Positions 16,232 through 25,781 of a stretch of DNA of 64,000 nt are shown here, in pieces. A program made the translations under genes and the position numbers. This stretch comes from Mycobacterium kansasii ATCC 12478 (GTDB taxonomy: Bacteria > Actinomycetota > Actinomycetes > Mycobacteriales > Mycobacteriaceae): contig NC_022663.1 in NCBI RefSeq assembly GCF_000157895.3, positions 3,472,001 to 3,536,000 on the forward strand. Reading direction: 5' to 3'. Position 1 is the stretch's first letter; every line of letters starts with the position of its first letter. Under the pieces are notes generated by a model. The model was given only the letters and a program-made list of their open reading frames with translations. It did not search any database and was not told the DNA's origin.

Positions 16232-19200
16232 TTAGTTGCGGCTGGCGGACATCGCCCAGAGCCAGACCACACAGTCGGGGTCGATGCCGTCGGCGCCATG
16301 GTTGCCGCTACCCGATGCCCTGGCGTGTACCGGCTCCAGTTCGGCCGCGGCGGCCTGCTCGGGTCGTCGGACATCGGGTTCGCTGCTCGGTCGCGACGGC
16401 TCGGCCGGGACCAGGGTGGGCTGCGGCGGCCGTGCCGGTCGCCTGGTTGCAAACCGCCTGGAGGGCCACCAGTTGGCGTTACCGACAAGCACCGCAAGCG
16501 AGGGCACCGTAATGGTGCGGACCAGGAAGGTGTCGAGCAGCAAACCGGCGCCGATGATGAAGCCCGCTTGGACCATGGTGCTGATGCTGGCGAACAGCAT
16601 GCCGAACATCGACGCGGCGAAGATGATTCCGGCGGAGGTGATCACGCCGCCGGTCGTGCCGACGGTGCGGATGACACCGGAGCGGATGCCGTTGGGGGAT
16701 TCGTCGCGAATCCGCGAAACCAACAGCATGTTGTAGTCGGCGCCGACGGCGACCAGCACGATGAACGCCATCCCCGGAACGCTCCACCCCAGGGGCCGGC
16801 CACCGATGAGCTGGAATGCGATCACCCCGACGCCCAGTGCCGACAGATACGAAACAACCACGGAGGCAACGAGATACAGAGGTGCGACGACCGCCCGTAG
16901 CAGCATGATCAAGATGAACAGGACCACGACGATGGTCACCACGATGATGAACCGGATGTCGTGGTTGTAGTAGTCGCGCATCTGGGCATACGTCGGGGTG
17001 GTGCCCGCCATCGCGATCGACGCATCGGCCAGTGACGTATTGGGCTGGGCGCTGTGGGCGGCGTCGGCGATCGCCGTGTCCTGGTCGAAGGCCGCGGTGC
17101 TGAACGGATCCAGTTTCGACTGGACCAGGTAGCGCACCGCGTGCCCGTCGGGTGAGACGAACATCGATGCCAGGTCTTTGAAGCGGGCGTCGTTCATCGC
17201 TTCTGGCGGGATGTAGAAGCCGGACATGCCGGGTTTGGATGCGTTGAGCTTCATCGACAACAAGAATGCGGCGGCGTCGGACAGGCCGCGGCCCATCTGT
17301 TTGGTCTGTTCGGTCAGGGCTTGTACCCCGTCGGCCACCCGCTGGCTGCCGTCGGCCAGCGCATTGGCTCCCTGCTGCAGTTCGGCCAGTTGCTGCCGCA
17401 AGCCGCCGGGACTGCCCAGGCCGAGCGATTGAATCGTCTGGACCGCCTGGTTCAGCGATGCTCGCATGGCCTGCAGCGTGCCGATCAGATTCTGCACGTC
17501 CGGGGTGGCCTGCAGCTGCCTGGCGACGTCGGCGATCTGGTCGAACGCCCCGGAATTGCGGGCGTTGACGAGCAGCTGCAGTTGGTCCCGGGCGGCGGCG
17601 CAGGCGGGGTCGGTGTTGCAGACCGGGCTGGCGTTGAGGCCGGCCAGCACCGGGCCGGCCATATTGAGCACCTCCTCGAGGGTGCCGGCGTTGCTGCGCA
17701 GGCTCGCGGCCAGTTGCTGGATCTGCTTGAGTGTTTCGCTGGCGTCGACTTGGTTCTGCACCCGCGCCACCTCGCCGGCCAGGCCGTTGATCACCGCGAT
17801 CGCCTGGTTGACCTGGCCGGTGATCGCGGCCAGGGCGTCGGCGAGCTTGCGGGAGCCGGCGGTCAGCGCGTCCAGGTCCCCGTTGGCGCCGGCGATCTGT
17901 TGCGACGCATCCGACAGCTTCCCGCCGACCTCGCCGGCTTGATAGCTGAGCTTGGCTTCCTCGAGCGGTTCACCCTTGGGCCGCGTGATGCCGCGGACCA
18001 TGGCGATGCCGGGCAGCTGGCTGACCCGCTGGGCCATCTGCTCGAGGTCGGCGAGCGCCTGCGGATTGCGCAGGTCGTGCGGCGAGTGGATGTAAATGTA
18101 TTGCGGGATGGTCGAACTCGGCGAGAAGTGGCGGTCCATCGCTTCATATCCGATGTTGCTTTCCACCCCGGACGGCAACGCGGCGCGCGCGTCGTAGGTG
18201 TAGCGCACCACGGTCGCGCAACCGGCCAGCGCGATCAGCACCACCAGGCTGGCCGTCAGGTGTGCGATCGGGCGGCGGACGATGTGCACTCCCGAACGCC
18301 GCCACAACCGGCTGGTGAGGTCTCGTCGCGGCGCGATCCACCCGCGCCGCCCGGCGAGCACCATGACCGCCGGCAGCAGGGTGACGGCGGCCAGGAACGC
18401 GATCGCGATCGACACCGCCAAGGCGGGCCCGACGGTGGAGAACACCCCCAGTCGGGTGAACGTCATGAAGACGAAGGTGACCGCGACGGTTGCCGCGGAG
18501 GCCGCGATCACCTTGCCGATGGACGCTAGGGCGCGGGCAACGGCCTGGTCGGAATCCACTCCGCGGCGCAGGCATTCGTGGTAGCGGCTGATGAGGAATA
18601 CCGCGTAATCGGTGCCGGCGCCGATCATCATCGCTGTCATGAACACCACGGTCTGGTCGGAGATGCCCAACCCCAGCCGGGCCAGGCCGGCAACGACTTG
18701 CTGAGCCGTCACCAGCGACAAGCCGATGGTCAGCAACGGCAGGAACATGGTGACGGGGTTGCGGTAGACCACCAGCAGGATCAACAGCACCATGACGATG
18801 GTCGCCGTCTCGATCACCTGCAGATCACGTTGCCCGATCGCGGACATGTCGGCGATGGTGGCCGGCAGCCCGGTCAGGTTCGCGGTCAGCGTGGACCCGG
18901 CCACCGTGTGCTTGACGACGTCGGCCACCCGCGTGTAGGCCTCGGTGGATTGTGGTGAGCCCAGTTCGCCGGCAATGCTGACGGGGATGAACCACGCTTT
19001 GTGGTCCTTGCTCTCCACGACTTCGCGCAGCGGAGGCGCGCTGATGAAGTCTTGTACCGCGACGACGTCGCGGGTGTCGTGGCGCAGCCGGTCGACCAGC
19101 GTGCGGTAGACCTCTTCGTCGGCCTGGCTCAGCCCGTGCTCGTCGGTGAGCACCACCACGGCGACGTTTTGCGATCCCGGTTCGTGAAACGCCTCGGCCA

Positions 19201-19417
19201 TCTGCTTGGCGGTGACCATGACGGGCGCGTCCTCGGGCAGGATCTCCACCGTGTGCTCGCGAACCACCTGTGTGAGGGCCGGCAAGGCCATCGAAAGGGC
19301 GGCCGCCAGCGCGACCCAGAAACCGATGACGATCAACGGTCTGCGCACCACCAGGCGGGCCAACCGGGGGAAGGCACCGCCGGTCGGCAGGCCGTGGTTG
19401 GGGTCGCGGCGCAGCAT
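16232..19417 (-). CDS. MmpL-family RND lipid transporter
   Basis: A 1,061-residue RND transporter of the MmpL family, which exports lipids or siderophores across the inner membrane using proton flux. The N-terminal membrane helix (LIVIGFWVALAAALSMALPAL) is followed by a periplasmic domain. Membrane block one contains GAGTDYAVFLISRYHE, and a large second periplasmic loop follows (about residues 400-740) with helical repeats such as LRSNAGTLEEVLNMAG. Membrane block two contains VAVGADYNMLLVSRIRDE. The two DY pairs are the proton-relay residues. A Pro/Arg-rich cytosolic tail ends the protein. There is no mmpS gene beside it. It is divergent from the FHA-ABC transporter with 371 bases between. 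The substrate is unknown. Confidence 0.93.
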   Translation of the reverse strand: MLRRDPNHGLPTGGAFPRLARLVVRRPLIVIGFWVALAAALSMALPALTQVVREHTVEILPEDAPVMVTAKQMAEAFHEPGSQNVAVVVLTDEHGLSQADEEVYRTLVDRLRHDTRDVVAVQDFISAPPLREVVESKDHKAWFIPVSIAGELGSPQSTEAYTRVADVVKHTVAGSTLTANLTGLPATIADMSAIGQRDLQVIETATIVMVLLILLVVYRNPVTMFLPLLTIGLSLVTAQQVVAGLARLGLGISDQTVVFMTAMMIGAGTDYAVFLISRYHECLRRGVDSDQAVARALASIGKVIAASAATVAVTFVFMTFTRLGVFSTVGPALAVSIAIAFLAAVTLLPAVMVLAGRRGWIAPRRDLTSRLWRRSGVHIVRRPIAHLTASLVVLIALAGCATVVRYTYDARAALPSGVESNIGYEAMDRHFSPSSTIPQYIYIHSPHDLRNPQALADLEQMAQRVSQLPGIAMVRGITRPKGEPLEEAKLSYQAGEVGGKLSDASQQIAGANGDLDALTAGSRKLADALAAITGQVNQAIAVINGLAGEVARVQNQVDASETLKQIQQLAASLRSNAGTLEEVLNMAGPVLAGLNASPVCNTDPACAAARDQLQLLVNARNSGAFDQIADVARQLQATPDVQNLIGTLQAMRASLNQAVQTIQSLGLGSPGGLRQQLAELQQGANALADGSQRVADGVQALTEQTKQMGRGLSDAAAFLLSMKLNASKPGMSGFYIPPEAMNDARFKDLASMFVSPDGHAVRYLVQSKLDPFSTAAFDQDTAIADAAHSAQPNTSLADASIAMAGTTPTYAQMRDYYNHDIRFIIVVTIVVVLFILIMLLRAVVAPLYLVASVVVSYLSALGVGVIAFQLIGGRPLGWSVPGMAFIVLVAVGADYNMLLVSRIRDESPNGIRSGVIRTVGTTGGVITSAGIIFAASMFGMLFASISTMVQAGFIIGAGLLLDTFLVRTITVPSLAVLVGNANWWPSRRFATRRPARPPQPTLVPAEPSRPSSEPDVRRPEQAAAAELEPVHARASGSGNHGADGIDPDCVVWLWAMSASRN

Positions 19418-19788
19418 TTCGAGACTTTGGCCGGGCTATTCTGTGGCGTCAAACATGCAGGGGGACAATGAGGTCCGCAAGTCTGCCGCCGAGTCGGCAA
19501 CTCGGCGCCACACTCGGGCCGTCAAGCGAGGGCAAAGCACGATGAGAGTCTCCAGACTTTTCGTCGGTTGATGGACACAGGCTGGCTGCTCGGTCTGGGC
19601 TACCCGCAAATGTTCTGTCGTTAACGCGGTGGCCCGCTCCGATCTGCCCGGACTGCAACACGGGCACGGGCTGGCAGTGCCTCATGGTGCTGGATGCGGT
19701 TGCGACGGCCGGTCGGCGGGTAGATAACGGGCGGTCCTTGTACCAAGTCAGCGTGTTCGGCGACGGAAGGCGACCGAAGGTGGCAGTC
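19418..19788. other. Divergent intergenic region mmpL / FHA-ABC gene
   Basis: This is 371 bases without a convincing gene. In-frame sequence precedes the FHA-ABC start from 19684 but lacks FHA homology, so it was left out of that gene. Both promoters should lie here, but I see no clear palindrome or RNA structure. Confidence 0.5.
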
Positions 19789-22398
19789 ATGCGAACCACG
19801 ACGTTCGCGGCGCCGTTGACCGTGTGGGCCGGCACGACGATGTACGCCTTTGCGCCCGGCCGCGACGTCACTGTCGGTCGCGACATCCGGTCGGACATCT
19901 GCCTCGACGGGCCGGACAGCACATGGGTCTCCCGCGAGCACTTCGTGCTGCGGTTCGACGGCGGCCACTGGGTGGTGATCGACTGCAGCCGAAACGGCAC
20001 CTATCTGGACGGCGTGCGGGTGTCCACGGCGATCATCCGTAGTGGTCAGCGCATCACAGCCGGTGATCCGCAGCGGGGGCCACGGCTGGTCTTGCAGGTC
20101 GGTGTCCCGCCCGGCGCGGCGGTACCGGGCACCCGGGTCGGCCCGGCTCCACCGTCGGCTGCCGCGCCGAGTAGGCAGCCCGAGCCGCCGGCCGCGCCGA
20201 ATCCACTGCCGACTCAGGCCCCGACGCTGCCCGGATTTCCGGCGATCCGGCTTCAGCCCTGCAAGCCACCGACTGAGCCACCGAGTAAGCCGGCGCCATC
20301 CAGCGAGCCGCCAGCCGCCGACCCGGCCCCGGCGGCCGATGCCGCGGCGGTAAACCCGACTGGCGAACTGGCCGAACGCGACGCGGCGACGGCCGAGCTG
20401 CCCGCCGAGCCGGGCTCCGGCGAACCCACCGAACATCTGCGGCAGCCGGCGCCAAGCGTCGGCCAGGAGCCCGGGGAGCCGGAGCGAACCCTCGGCAAAC
20501 GGGTTATCGCCACCACCCAACGGCTGCTCCGGTATCGCCACCGGTCGTTGCGGATCGGCAGGTCGCCCGGCAGCGACATCACGGTGCACGACCCGCTGGT
20601 GTCGCGCGTGCACGCCGTGCTGCAGCCGACCGATGACGGCTGGGAGATTCGGGACAAGGGCAGCCGCAACGGCACCTACGTCAACGCCGACCAGGTGGGC
20701 CGCGCGCTGCTGCGCGAGGGCGACACCGTGACCGTCGGCAACGCGGATTTCGCATTCCGCGACACCACCTTGGTGCACCGACCGACTTCGGCGGGCGGCG
20801 GAGTGACGGCTGACGGGCTCGGCCTCGTCGTCGACGGCCATCAGCTGCTGACCGATGTCTCCTTCACCGCTCGTCCGGGCACGCTGACCGCGGTCATCGG
20901 CCCGCCGGGCGCCGGCAAATCAAGCTTGATCGCGCTGCTGAGCGGCGCGGCGCGGCCCACGTCCGGACTGGTGACCTGTGACGGTCGCAATCTGCATGCC
21001 GGCGACCCGTCGATGCGGTCACGCATCGCGATGGTGCCGCATCACGACGTCATGCACGATCAGCTCGCTGTCGAGCAGATCTTGGGCTACGCCGCCGAGC
21101 TGCGGCTGCCGCCCGACACATCGGCCGCGGAACGCCGTGCGGCGATCAACCAGGTCATCGACGAGGCCGACCTGGGCGCGCACCGTGCGGTCAAGGCGGG
21201 CAACCTTTCCGCCGGCGAGCGCAAGCGCGTGTCGGTGGCGATTGAATTGCTCACCGGGCCGTCGCTGGTCCTGTTCGAGGACGCGACCGGCAAACCGGAT
21301 CGCGGGCTGGACCGTCAGGTGATGACGACGGCGCGCCGGCTCGCCGACGCCGGCCGTGTCGTCGTGGTGGCGACCCAATCGCTGGCCGCTTTGAACCTGT
21401 GCGACCAGGTGTTGCTGCTCGCGTCGGGCGGGGTAGCCTTCGCCGGGTCACCGGCGGACATCGAGCAGGCGGTGAGCAAGGCCCGCTGGTCGCACGCCTT
21501 TCCGCGGGAAGGTGCCGACGCCGGCGGTGGAGACGACGCCGACCCGACCGACCGGCCGGACGACGCACCCGAACAGCCGCCGGAGGCTCCCGGCGAGGCG
21601 CCCGAACGCAGCCGGCGCACCAGCCTGTGGCGCCAAACCTCCATGCTGATCCGCCGTCAGGTCCGGCTCATCGCCGCCGACCGCGGCTACCTCGTCGTGA
21701 TGGCGGTCTTGCCGGTGGTCTTCGGTGCGTTGTCGCTGGTGGTGCCGCACCGGGACAACCCGTATGAAGCCGTGCAGCTCCTGGTGGTTCTCAACGTCGG
21801 CGCGGTCCTCATGGGCACCGCGACGACCATCCGCGACCTGGTTGCCGAGCGGGGCATCTTCCGGCACGAGCACTCCGTCGGGTTAGCGGTGCCCGCGTAC
21901 GTGGCCGCCAAGATCCTCGTTTTCGGTCTCGTCGCGATCGTGCAGACCGCTGCGTTGACAGCCATCGCGGCGGTAGGGAAGACCGCCCCCGCCCGGGGGA
22001 CGGTGTTGCCCGATCGCCCCTTCGTCGAGCTGTACCTGACGTTGGCCGCGACGGCCGTCGTCTCGGCCGTCGTCGGCCTGACGCTGTCCGCACTGGCCGA
22101 GCACCGACGGGAGCTGCCGGCGCTGTTCCTGCTGGCGAGCCTGGTCGCCGTCGTCTTTGCCGGTGGTGTGTTCCCGCTTGCCCACCGGGTCGGCCTCAAC
22201 CAGATCTCCTGGCTGGTGCCATCGCGATGGGGCTTCGCTGCTTCGGCGTCCACCATGGACCTGGCCGCGGTCGGTCACGACCAGTTGTGGACACATTCGC
22301 CGGGCTGGTGGCTGTCGGCCATGGGCATACTGCTCGTCTTCGGCGTGCTGTGGACGGGTGCGCTGAGCTGGCGGTTACGGATGGTCGGCCGCGGCTGA
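19789..22398 (+). CDS. Double-FHA ABC transporter (Rv1747-like) with degenerate ATPase motifs
   Basis: An 869-residue fusion resembling Rv1747, read from ATG 19789 with a CGAAGG ribosome-binding site. FHA domain 1 covers about residues 12-110 (VGRD, SREHF, NGTYLDG). A Pro/Ala-rich linker of about 120 residues follows, then FHA domain 2 at about 245-330 (LRIGRSPGSDI, SRVHAVL, SRNGTY). The ABC domain is at about 345-560, and an ABC-2-type membrane domain of about six helices runs to the end. FHA domains bind phosphothreonine; Rv1747 is controlled by the kinase PknF. Walker A (GPPGAGKSS) and the signature (LSAGERKR) are intact. The Q-loop reads VPHHD, Walker B/catalytic Glu reads LFEDATGKPDRGLD, and the H-loop reads ATQSL. 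ATP hydrolysis may therefore be weak or lost. Confidence 0.9.
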   Translation: MRTTTFAAPLTVWAGTTMYAFAPGRDVTVGRDIRSDICLDGPDSTWVSREHFVLRFDGGHWVVIDCSRNGTYLDGVRVSTAIIRSGQRITAGDPQRGPRLVLQVGVPPGAAVPGTRVGPAPPSAAAPSRQPEPPAAPNPLPTQAPTLPGFPAIRLQPCKPPTEPPSKPAPSSEPPAADPAPAADAAAVNPTGELAERDAATAELPAEPGSGEPTEHLRQPAPSVGQEPGEPERTLGKRVIATTQRLLRYRHRSLRIGRSPGSDITVHDPLVSRVHAVLQPTDDGWEIRDKGSRNGTYVNADQVGRALLREGDTVTVGNADFAFRDTTLVHRPTSAGGGVTADGLGLVVDGHQLLTDVSFTARPGTLTAVIGPPGAGKSSLIALLSGAARPTSGLVTCDGRNLHAGDPSMRSRIAMVPHHDVMHDQLAVEQILGYAAELRLPPDTSAAERRAAINQVIDEADLGAHRAVKAGNLSAGERKRVSVAIELLTGPSLVLFEDATGKPDRGLDRQVMTTARRLADAGRVVVVATQSLAALNLCDQVLLLASGGVAFAGSPADIEQAVSKARWSHAFPREGADAGGGDDADPTDRPDDAPEQPPEAPGEAPERSRRTSLWRQTSMLIRRQVRLIAADRGYLVVMAVLPVVFGALSLVVPHRDNPYEAVQLLVVLNVGAVLMGTATTIRDLVAERGIFRHEHSVGLAVPAYVAAKILVFGLVAIVQTAALTAIAAVGKTAPARGTVLPDRPFVELYLTLAATAVVSAVVGLTLSALAEHRRELPALFLLASLVAVVFAGGVFPLAHRVGLNQISWLVPSRWGFAASASTMDLAAVGHDQLWTHSPGWWLSAMGILLVFGVLWTGALSWRLRMVGRG

Positions 22399-22514
22399 CG
22401 GGCGCACCCGCGGTGCGCGTCGAGTTCGCCGGCGCCGGACGTCGTACGATTCGCCTCATCTCGCCTTCGAGAAACCGACGGACGGCATGCGCCGGGCCGT
22501 CCTGAGGAGCTGAT

Positions 22515-23021
22515 GTGACCGGCCCGGTGTTCAGCCGCGACGAACTGTCCGCGGCGTTCGGCGAATTCGAGCGAACGGTCGCCCGTGCGGCGCAGACGCG
22601 GAACTGGGACGACTGGGTCGACCAGTACACGCCCGACGTCGAATACATCGAGCACGCCGCCGGCACGATGCACGGGCGCGAGCAGGTGCGCGCCTGGATT
22701 CAGCAAACGATGTCGACCTTCCCGGGCAGTCACATGGTGGCGTTTCCGTCGTTGTGGTCGGTCATCGACGAGTCCACCGGCCGCATCATCATGGAACTGG
22801 ACAACCCGATGCGCGACCCCGGCGACGGCAGCGTGATCAGCGCGACGAACATCTCGATCATCACCTACGCCGGCCACGGCCAATGGTGCCGCCAGGAAGA
22901 CATCTACAACCCGCTGCGCTTCCTGAAGGCGGGACTGACCTGGTGTCGCAAGGCGCAGGCGCTGGGCACTCTCGACGAGGACGCGGCGCAGTGGATGCAA
23001 CGGTATGGGGGGACGCGATGA
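22515..23021 (+). CDS. SnoaL/NTF2-like protein (Rv0138-like)
   Basis: A 168-residue protein starting at GTG 22515. The cone-shaped NTF2/SnoaL fold is suggested by an N-terminal helix (FERTVARAAQTRNWDDWVDQ) and TPDVEYIEHAAGTMHGREQV. Beta strands with RIIMELDNPMRDPGDGSVIS and RQEDIYNPLRFLKA follow. Such proteins bind or isomerise small hydrophobic compounds; the role here is unknown. Its stop overlaps the ATG of the next gene by ATGA, so it is coupled to the epimerase-like gene, as Rv0138-Rv0139 are. Confidence 0.82.
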   Translation: MTGPVFSRDELSAAFGEFERTVARAAQTRNWDDWVDQYTPDVEYIEHAAGTMHGREQVRAWIQQTMSTFPGSHMVAFPSLWSVIDESTGRIIMELDNPMRDPGDGSVISATNISIITYAGHGQWCRQEDIYNPLRFLKAGLTWCRKAQALGTLDEDAAQWMQRYGGTR

Positions 23022-24052
23022 GCACCAAGCCCAAACTCGTCATCGGCGCCAACGGCTTCCTGGGTTCACACGTGGCCCGCCAGCTCGTCGAAGCAGGCGA
23101 ACAGGTACGGGCGATGGTGCGCCCCAAAGCCAATACCCGGTCGATCGACGACCTGGAGCTCACCCGGTTTCACGGCGACGTCTTCGACACCGCGGTGGTG
23201 CGCGAGGCGATGGCCGGCTGCGACGACGTGTACTACTGCGTGGTCGACACGCGCGCCTGGTTGCGCGACCCGTCGCCGCTGTTTCGCACCAACGTCGAAG
23301 GCCTGCGCAACGTCTTGGACGTGGCCGTCGAAAGCCCGATAGCCGCGGACCTGCACAGGTTCGTCTTCACCAGCACCTATGCCACCGTGGGCCGCCGGCA
23401 CGGGCACGTGGCGACCGAGGCCGACGTCGTCGACGTCCACCGGGTGAGTCCCTACGTCCAATCCCGGGTTGCGGCCGAAAACCTGGTGATGCGGTACGTG
23501 TCAGAGGCAGGCCTGCCCGCCGTCGCACTGTGCGTCTCAACGACCTACGGCAGCGGCGACTGGGGCCGCACACCCCATGGCGCTTTCATCGCCGGCGCGG
23601 TATTCGGCAAGTTGCCCTTCCTGATGACCGGGATCCACCTGGAAGCCGTGGGTGTCGACGATGCCGCCACAGCGATGATCCTGGCGGCCGAGCGCGGCCG
23701 CAACGGCGAGCGTTACCTGGTCTCGGAGAAGATGATCGCGTTGACCGAGGTGGTGCGGATCGCCGCGGACGAGGCCGGTGTGCCGCCGCCGCGACGTTCG
23801 ATCTCGGTGCCGGTGCTCTATGCGCTGGGTGCGCTGGGCAGCCTGCGGGCCCGGCTCACCGGCAAAGACGCCGAACTCAGCCTGCAGTCGGTGCGGATGA
23901 TGCGCGCCGAAGCCGAGCTCGATCACGGCAAGGCCGTCCGCGAGCTGGGCTGGCAGCCACGGCCGGTCGAAGACTCGATTCGCGAGGCCGCCCGGTTCTG
24001 GGCCGCGATGCGCACGGCCCGGCCGGACGCCAAGACCGCGGCATCAGAGTAG
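23018..24052 (+). CDS. NAD-dependent epimerase/dehydratase family protein (Rv0139-like)
   Basis: A 344-residue extended short-chain dehydrogenase. The Rossmann motif is VIGANGFLGSHVARQL (residues 7-22), and the catalytic Ser/Thr segment is FVFTSTYATVG (about 113). The active-site Tyr sits in SPYVQSRVAAEN (about 146-157), where the usual Lys of YxxxK is replaced by Arg. That might lower or alter activity, though Arg is tolerated in some members. The C-terminal half includes GVDDAATAMILAAERG and the closing helix SIREAARFW. Relatives act on sugar nucleotides, sterols or dihydroflavonol-like ketones; the substrate here is unknown. It is translationally coupled to 22515-23021. Confidence 0.85.
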   Translation: MSTKPKLVIGANGFLGSHVARQLVEAGEQVRAMVRPKANTRSIDDLELTRFHGDVFDTAVVREAMAGCDDVYYCVVDTRAWLRDPSPLFRTNVEGLRNVLDVAVESPIAADLHRFVFTSTYATVGRRHGHVATEADVVDVHRVSPYVQSRVAAENLVMRYVSEAGLPAVALCVSTTYGSGDWGRTPHGAFIAGAVFGKLPFLMTGIHLEAVGVDDAATAMILAAERGRNGERYLVSEKMIALTEVVRIAADEAGVPPPRRSISVPVLYALGALGSLRARLTGKDAELSLQSVRMMRAEAELDHGKAVRELGWQPRPVEDSIREAARFWAAMRTARPDAKTAASE

Positions 24053-24071
24053 GCCCGGAGTAAGCAACAGC

Positions 24072-24899
24072 ATGGACAAAGTCGCGGTCGACCTCAGCGG
24101 GCCGCCGCAGACCATGCTCGCGACCCTGTATGCCAAGGCGCTCGACGCTGACCTGCCGCATCCGATCCTGGGCGATCGCTATGCCAAGGAGGTCGTCGAG
24201 CGCATCGACTATGACTGGTCACGAACCTCCATCACCGCACGCAACTCGGCGGCGGTGACGACGCGGACGGCGCACTTCGACACCTGGGCCCGCCAATTCC
24301 TGGCCGTGCACCCTGGCGCTGTGGTGCTTCATCTCGGTTGCGGGCTGGACAGTCGATATTTCCGGGTGCGGCCCGTTTCGGCGGTGGAATGGTATGACGT
24401 CGACCATCCCGAGGTCGCAGCGCTGTTCACCCGGCTGTACCCCGCAGCTGCCCACCACCACGTCGTCGCCGCGTCGGTCACCGATCCGGCCTGGCTCGCC
24501 GACATTCCGAACGACCGGCCCGCGCTGCTGATCGGCGAGGGGCTGACCATGTACCTCAACGAACCGGACGGGGTTGGGTTACTGCGACGCGTGGTCGACC
24601 GCTTTCCATCCGGTGAGTTGCAGTTCGACGCGTTCAACCGGCTGGGCATCAAGTCGCAGTGGATGAACACCGTGGTGCGCCGATCCGGATCTACGCTGCG
24701 CTGGGGCATCGACGGGCCCGACGACATCCTGCGGGCGGTGCCCGGCACCCGCCTGCTGGCCTGGGTCCGCTGGTTCGAATCGGACACCTTCGCGCGGTTG
24801 CCGCGCGCCTACCAGGTGATGGGCCGGCTGATGTCCCGGGTGCCGGCGCTGGCCAACATGTCGCAGTACCACCGCTACGCGTTCGGCCGGGAATGTTGA
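24072..24899 (+). CDS. Class I SAM-dependent methyltransferase (LCMT/TcmP-like)
   Basis: A 275-residue methyltransferase of the leucine-carboxyl / TcmP-like O-methyltransferase family. Visible are DPxxxxILGDRYAKEVVERI-like text, the SAM-binding glycine loop VVLHLGCGLDSRYFR (about residues 87-101), EWYDVDHPEV (motif II acid) and LLIGEGLTMYL. This differs from the Rv0146-type methyltransferase at 30714. It starts 20 bases after the epimerase gene, so it is probably in the same operon, and 24 bases before the DUF427 gene. As I recall it is absent at this point in M. tuberculosis. The acceptor is unknown. Confidence 0.88.
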   Translation: MDKVAVDLSGPPQTMLATLYAKALDADLPHPILGDRYAKEVVERIDYDWSRTSITARNSAAVTTRTAHFDTWARQFLAVHPGAVVLHLGCGLDSRYFRVRPVSAVEWYDVDHPEVAALFTRLYPAAAHHHVVAASVTDPAWLADIPNDRPALLIGEGLTMYLNEPDGVGLLRRVVDRFPSGELQFDAFNRLGIKSQWMNTVVRRSGSTLRWGIDGPDDILRAVPGTRLLAWVRWFESDTFARLPRAYQVMGRLMSRVPALANMSQYHRYAFGREC

Positions 24900-24923
24900 T
24901 CGCCGGCCGGCGTTGAAAACCTC

Positions 24924-25304
24924 ATGAGCCACCGGAAAGTCTTGGAACCCAACGCTGGGCACCCGATCACCATCGAACCGGCCACCGGCCGGATACGGGT
25001 CCGCATCCACGGCGAACTCGTCGCGGACACGACCGCGGCATTGGAATTGCGGGAGGCCACTTTGCCTGCGGTGCAATACATTCCGCTGGCCGACGTCGCC
25101 CGGGACCGGCTCACCCGAAGTGACACCCGCAGCTACTGCCCGTTCAAGGGTGAGGCCGGCTATTACAGCGTGACCACCTTAGCCGGCGACACCGTCGAGG
25201 ATGCGATCTGGACCTACGAACAGCCCTATCCCGCAGTGGCTGCGATAGCCGGGCACGTCGCGTTCTATCCCGACAAGGCCGACGTCAGCGTCGAGCCGGC
25301 GTAA
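24924..25304 (+). CDS. DUF427 protein (Rv0140-like)
   Basis: A 126-residue DUF427 protein. The family landmarks are RIRVRIHGELVADTTAALEL, the Pro-Tyr segment QYIPLADV, and the conserved cluster YCPFKGEAGYYSV (about residues 72-84). It ends with WTYEQPYPAVAAIAGHVAFY and PDKADVSVE. The fold is a small beta-tent and the biochemical role is unknown. It ends a likely four-gene transcript from 22515 and is convergent with the SnoaL gene that follows, with 7 bases between stops. Confidence 0.88.
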   Translation: MSHRKVLEPNAGHPITIEPATGRIRVRIHGELVADTTAALELREATLPAVQYIPLADVARDRLTRSDTRSYCPFKGEAGYYSVTTLAGDTVEDAIWTYEQPYPAVAAIAGHVAFYPDKADVSVEPA

Positions 25305-25311
25305 GACCCGC

Positions 25312-25695
25312 TCAGGCAAACACCTTCGCCAACGACTGGGTATCGCTGTATTCGCGCAGCGACACGATCTGGCCGTCGTGGCATTCGAAGATGCAGACGA
25401 ACGGGCTGTCGTAGCGGGTGCCGCCGGCGGCGACGGCCTCGACTCGGCCTTCGACGACAACCGTCTCGCCTTCGTTGACGCAGCGGATCAGGTCGATGTT
25501 GACCTCGGACCTCTTCTTGCGGCGTTCGACCGCGCGCCGCAGCGTCGCCTTATCGATCGCCGAACGCGTGGCGATGCTCCAGTAGGTGAAGTCGTCGCTG
25601 AGCAATGCGAAGCCCTCGTCGAGGTCTCCGCCCTCGCACATGCTCTGCATGAACATCCATGCCAGTTCGGCCTGTGGGTCGTCGAACGGCGTCAT
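25312..25695 (-). CDS. SnoaL-like protein (Rv0141c-like)
   Basis: A 127-residue SnoaL/NTF2-like protein. ATG 25695 (MTPFDDPQAELAWMFMQSMC) is preferred; an in-frame start 25 codons upstream would intrude towards the neighbouring gene. Visible are LSDDFTYWSIATRSAIDKAT, VVVEGRVEAVAAGGTRYDS and FVCIFECHDGQIVSLREYSD, the last typical of SnoaL-like ketosteroid isomerase folds. The ligand is unknown. It is divergent from the DNA glycosylase gene with 86 bases between starts. Confidence 0.83.
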   Translation of the reverse strand: MTPFDDPQAELAWMFMQSMCEGGDLDEGFALLSDDFTYWSIATRSAIDKATLRRAVERRKKRSEVNIDLIRCVNEGETVVVEGRVEAVAAGGTRYDSPFVCIFECHDGQIVSLREYSDTQSLAKVFA

Positions 25696-25781
25696 CACAT
25701 CGCCATCCTGTCCCGGCAGGGCGACAGCGGTCAATCGAGGTCCCGTTCGCGGTTCGCTCGCCGGAGTCATGGCAGGCTCAG

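Noticed and set aside
19684..19788. N-terminal extension of the FHA-ABC protein
   Set aside because: The FHA fold begins right after ATG 19789, which has a ribosome-binding site and gives the family length; the 35 upstream codons look non-coding.
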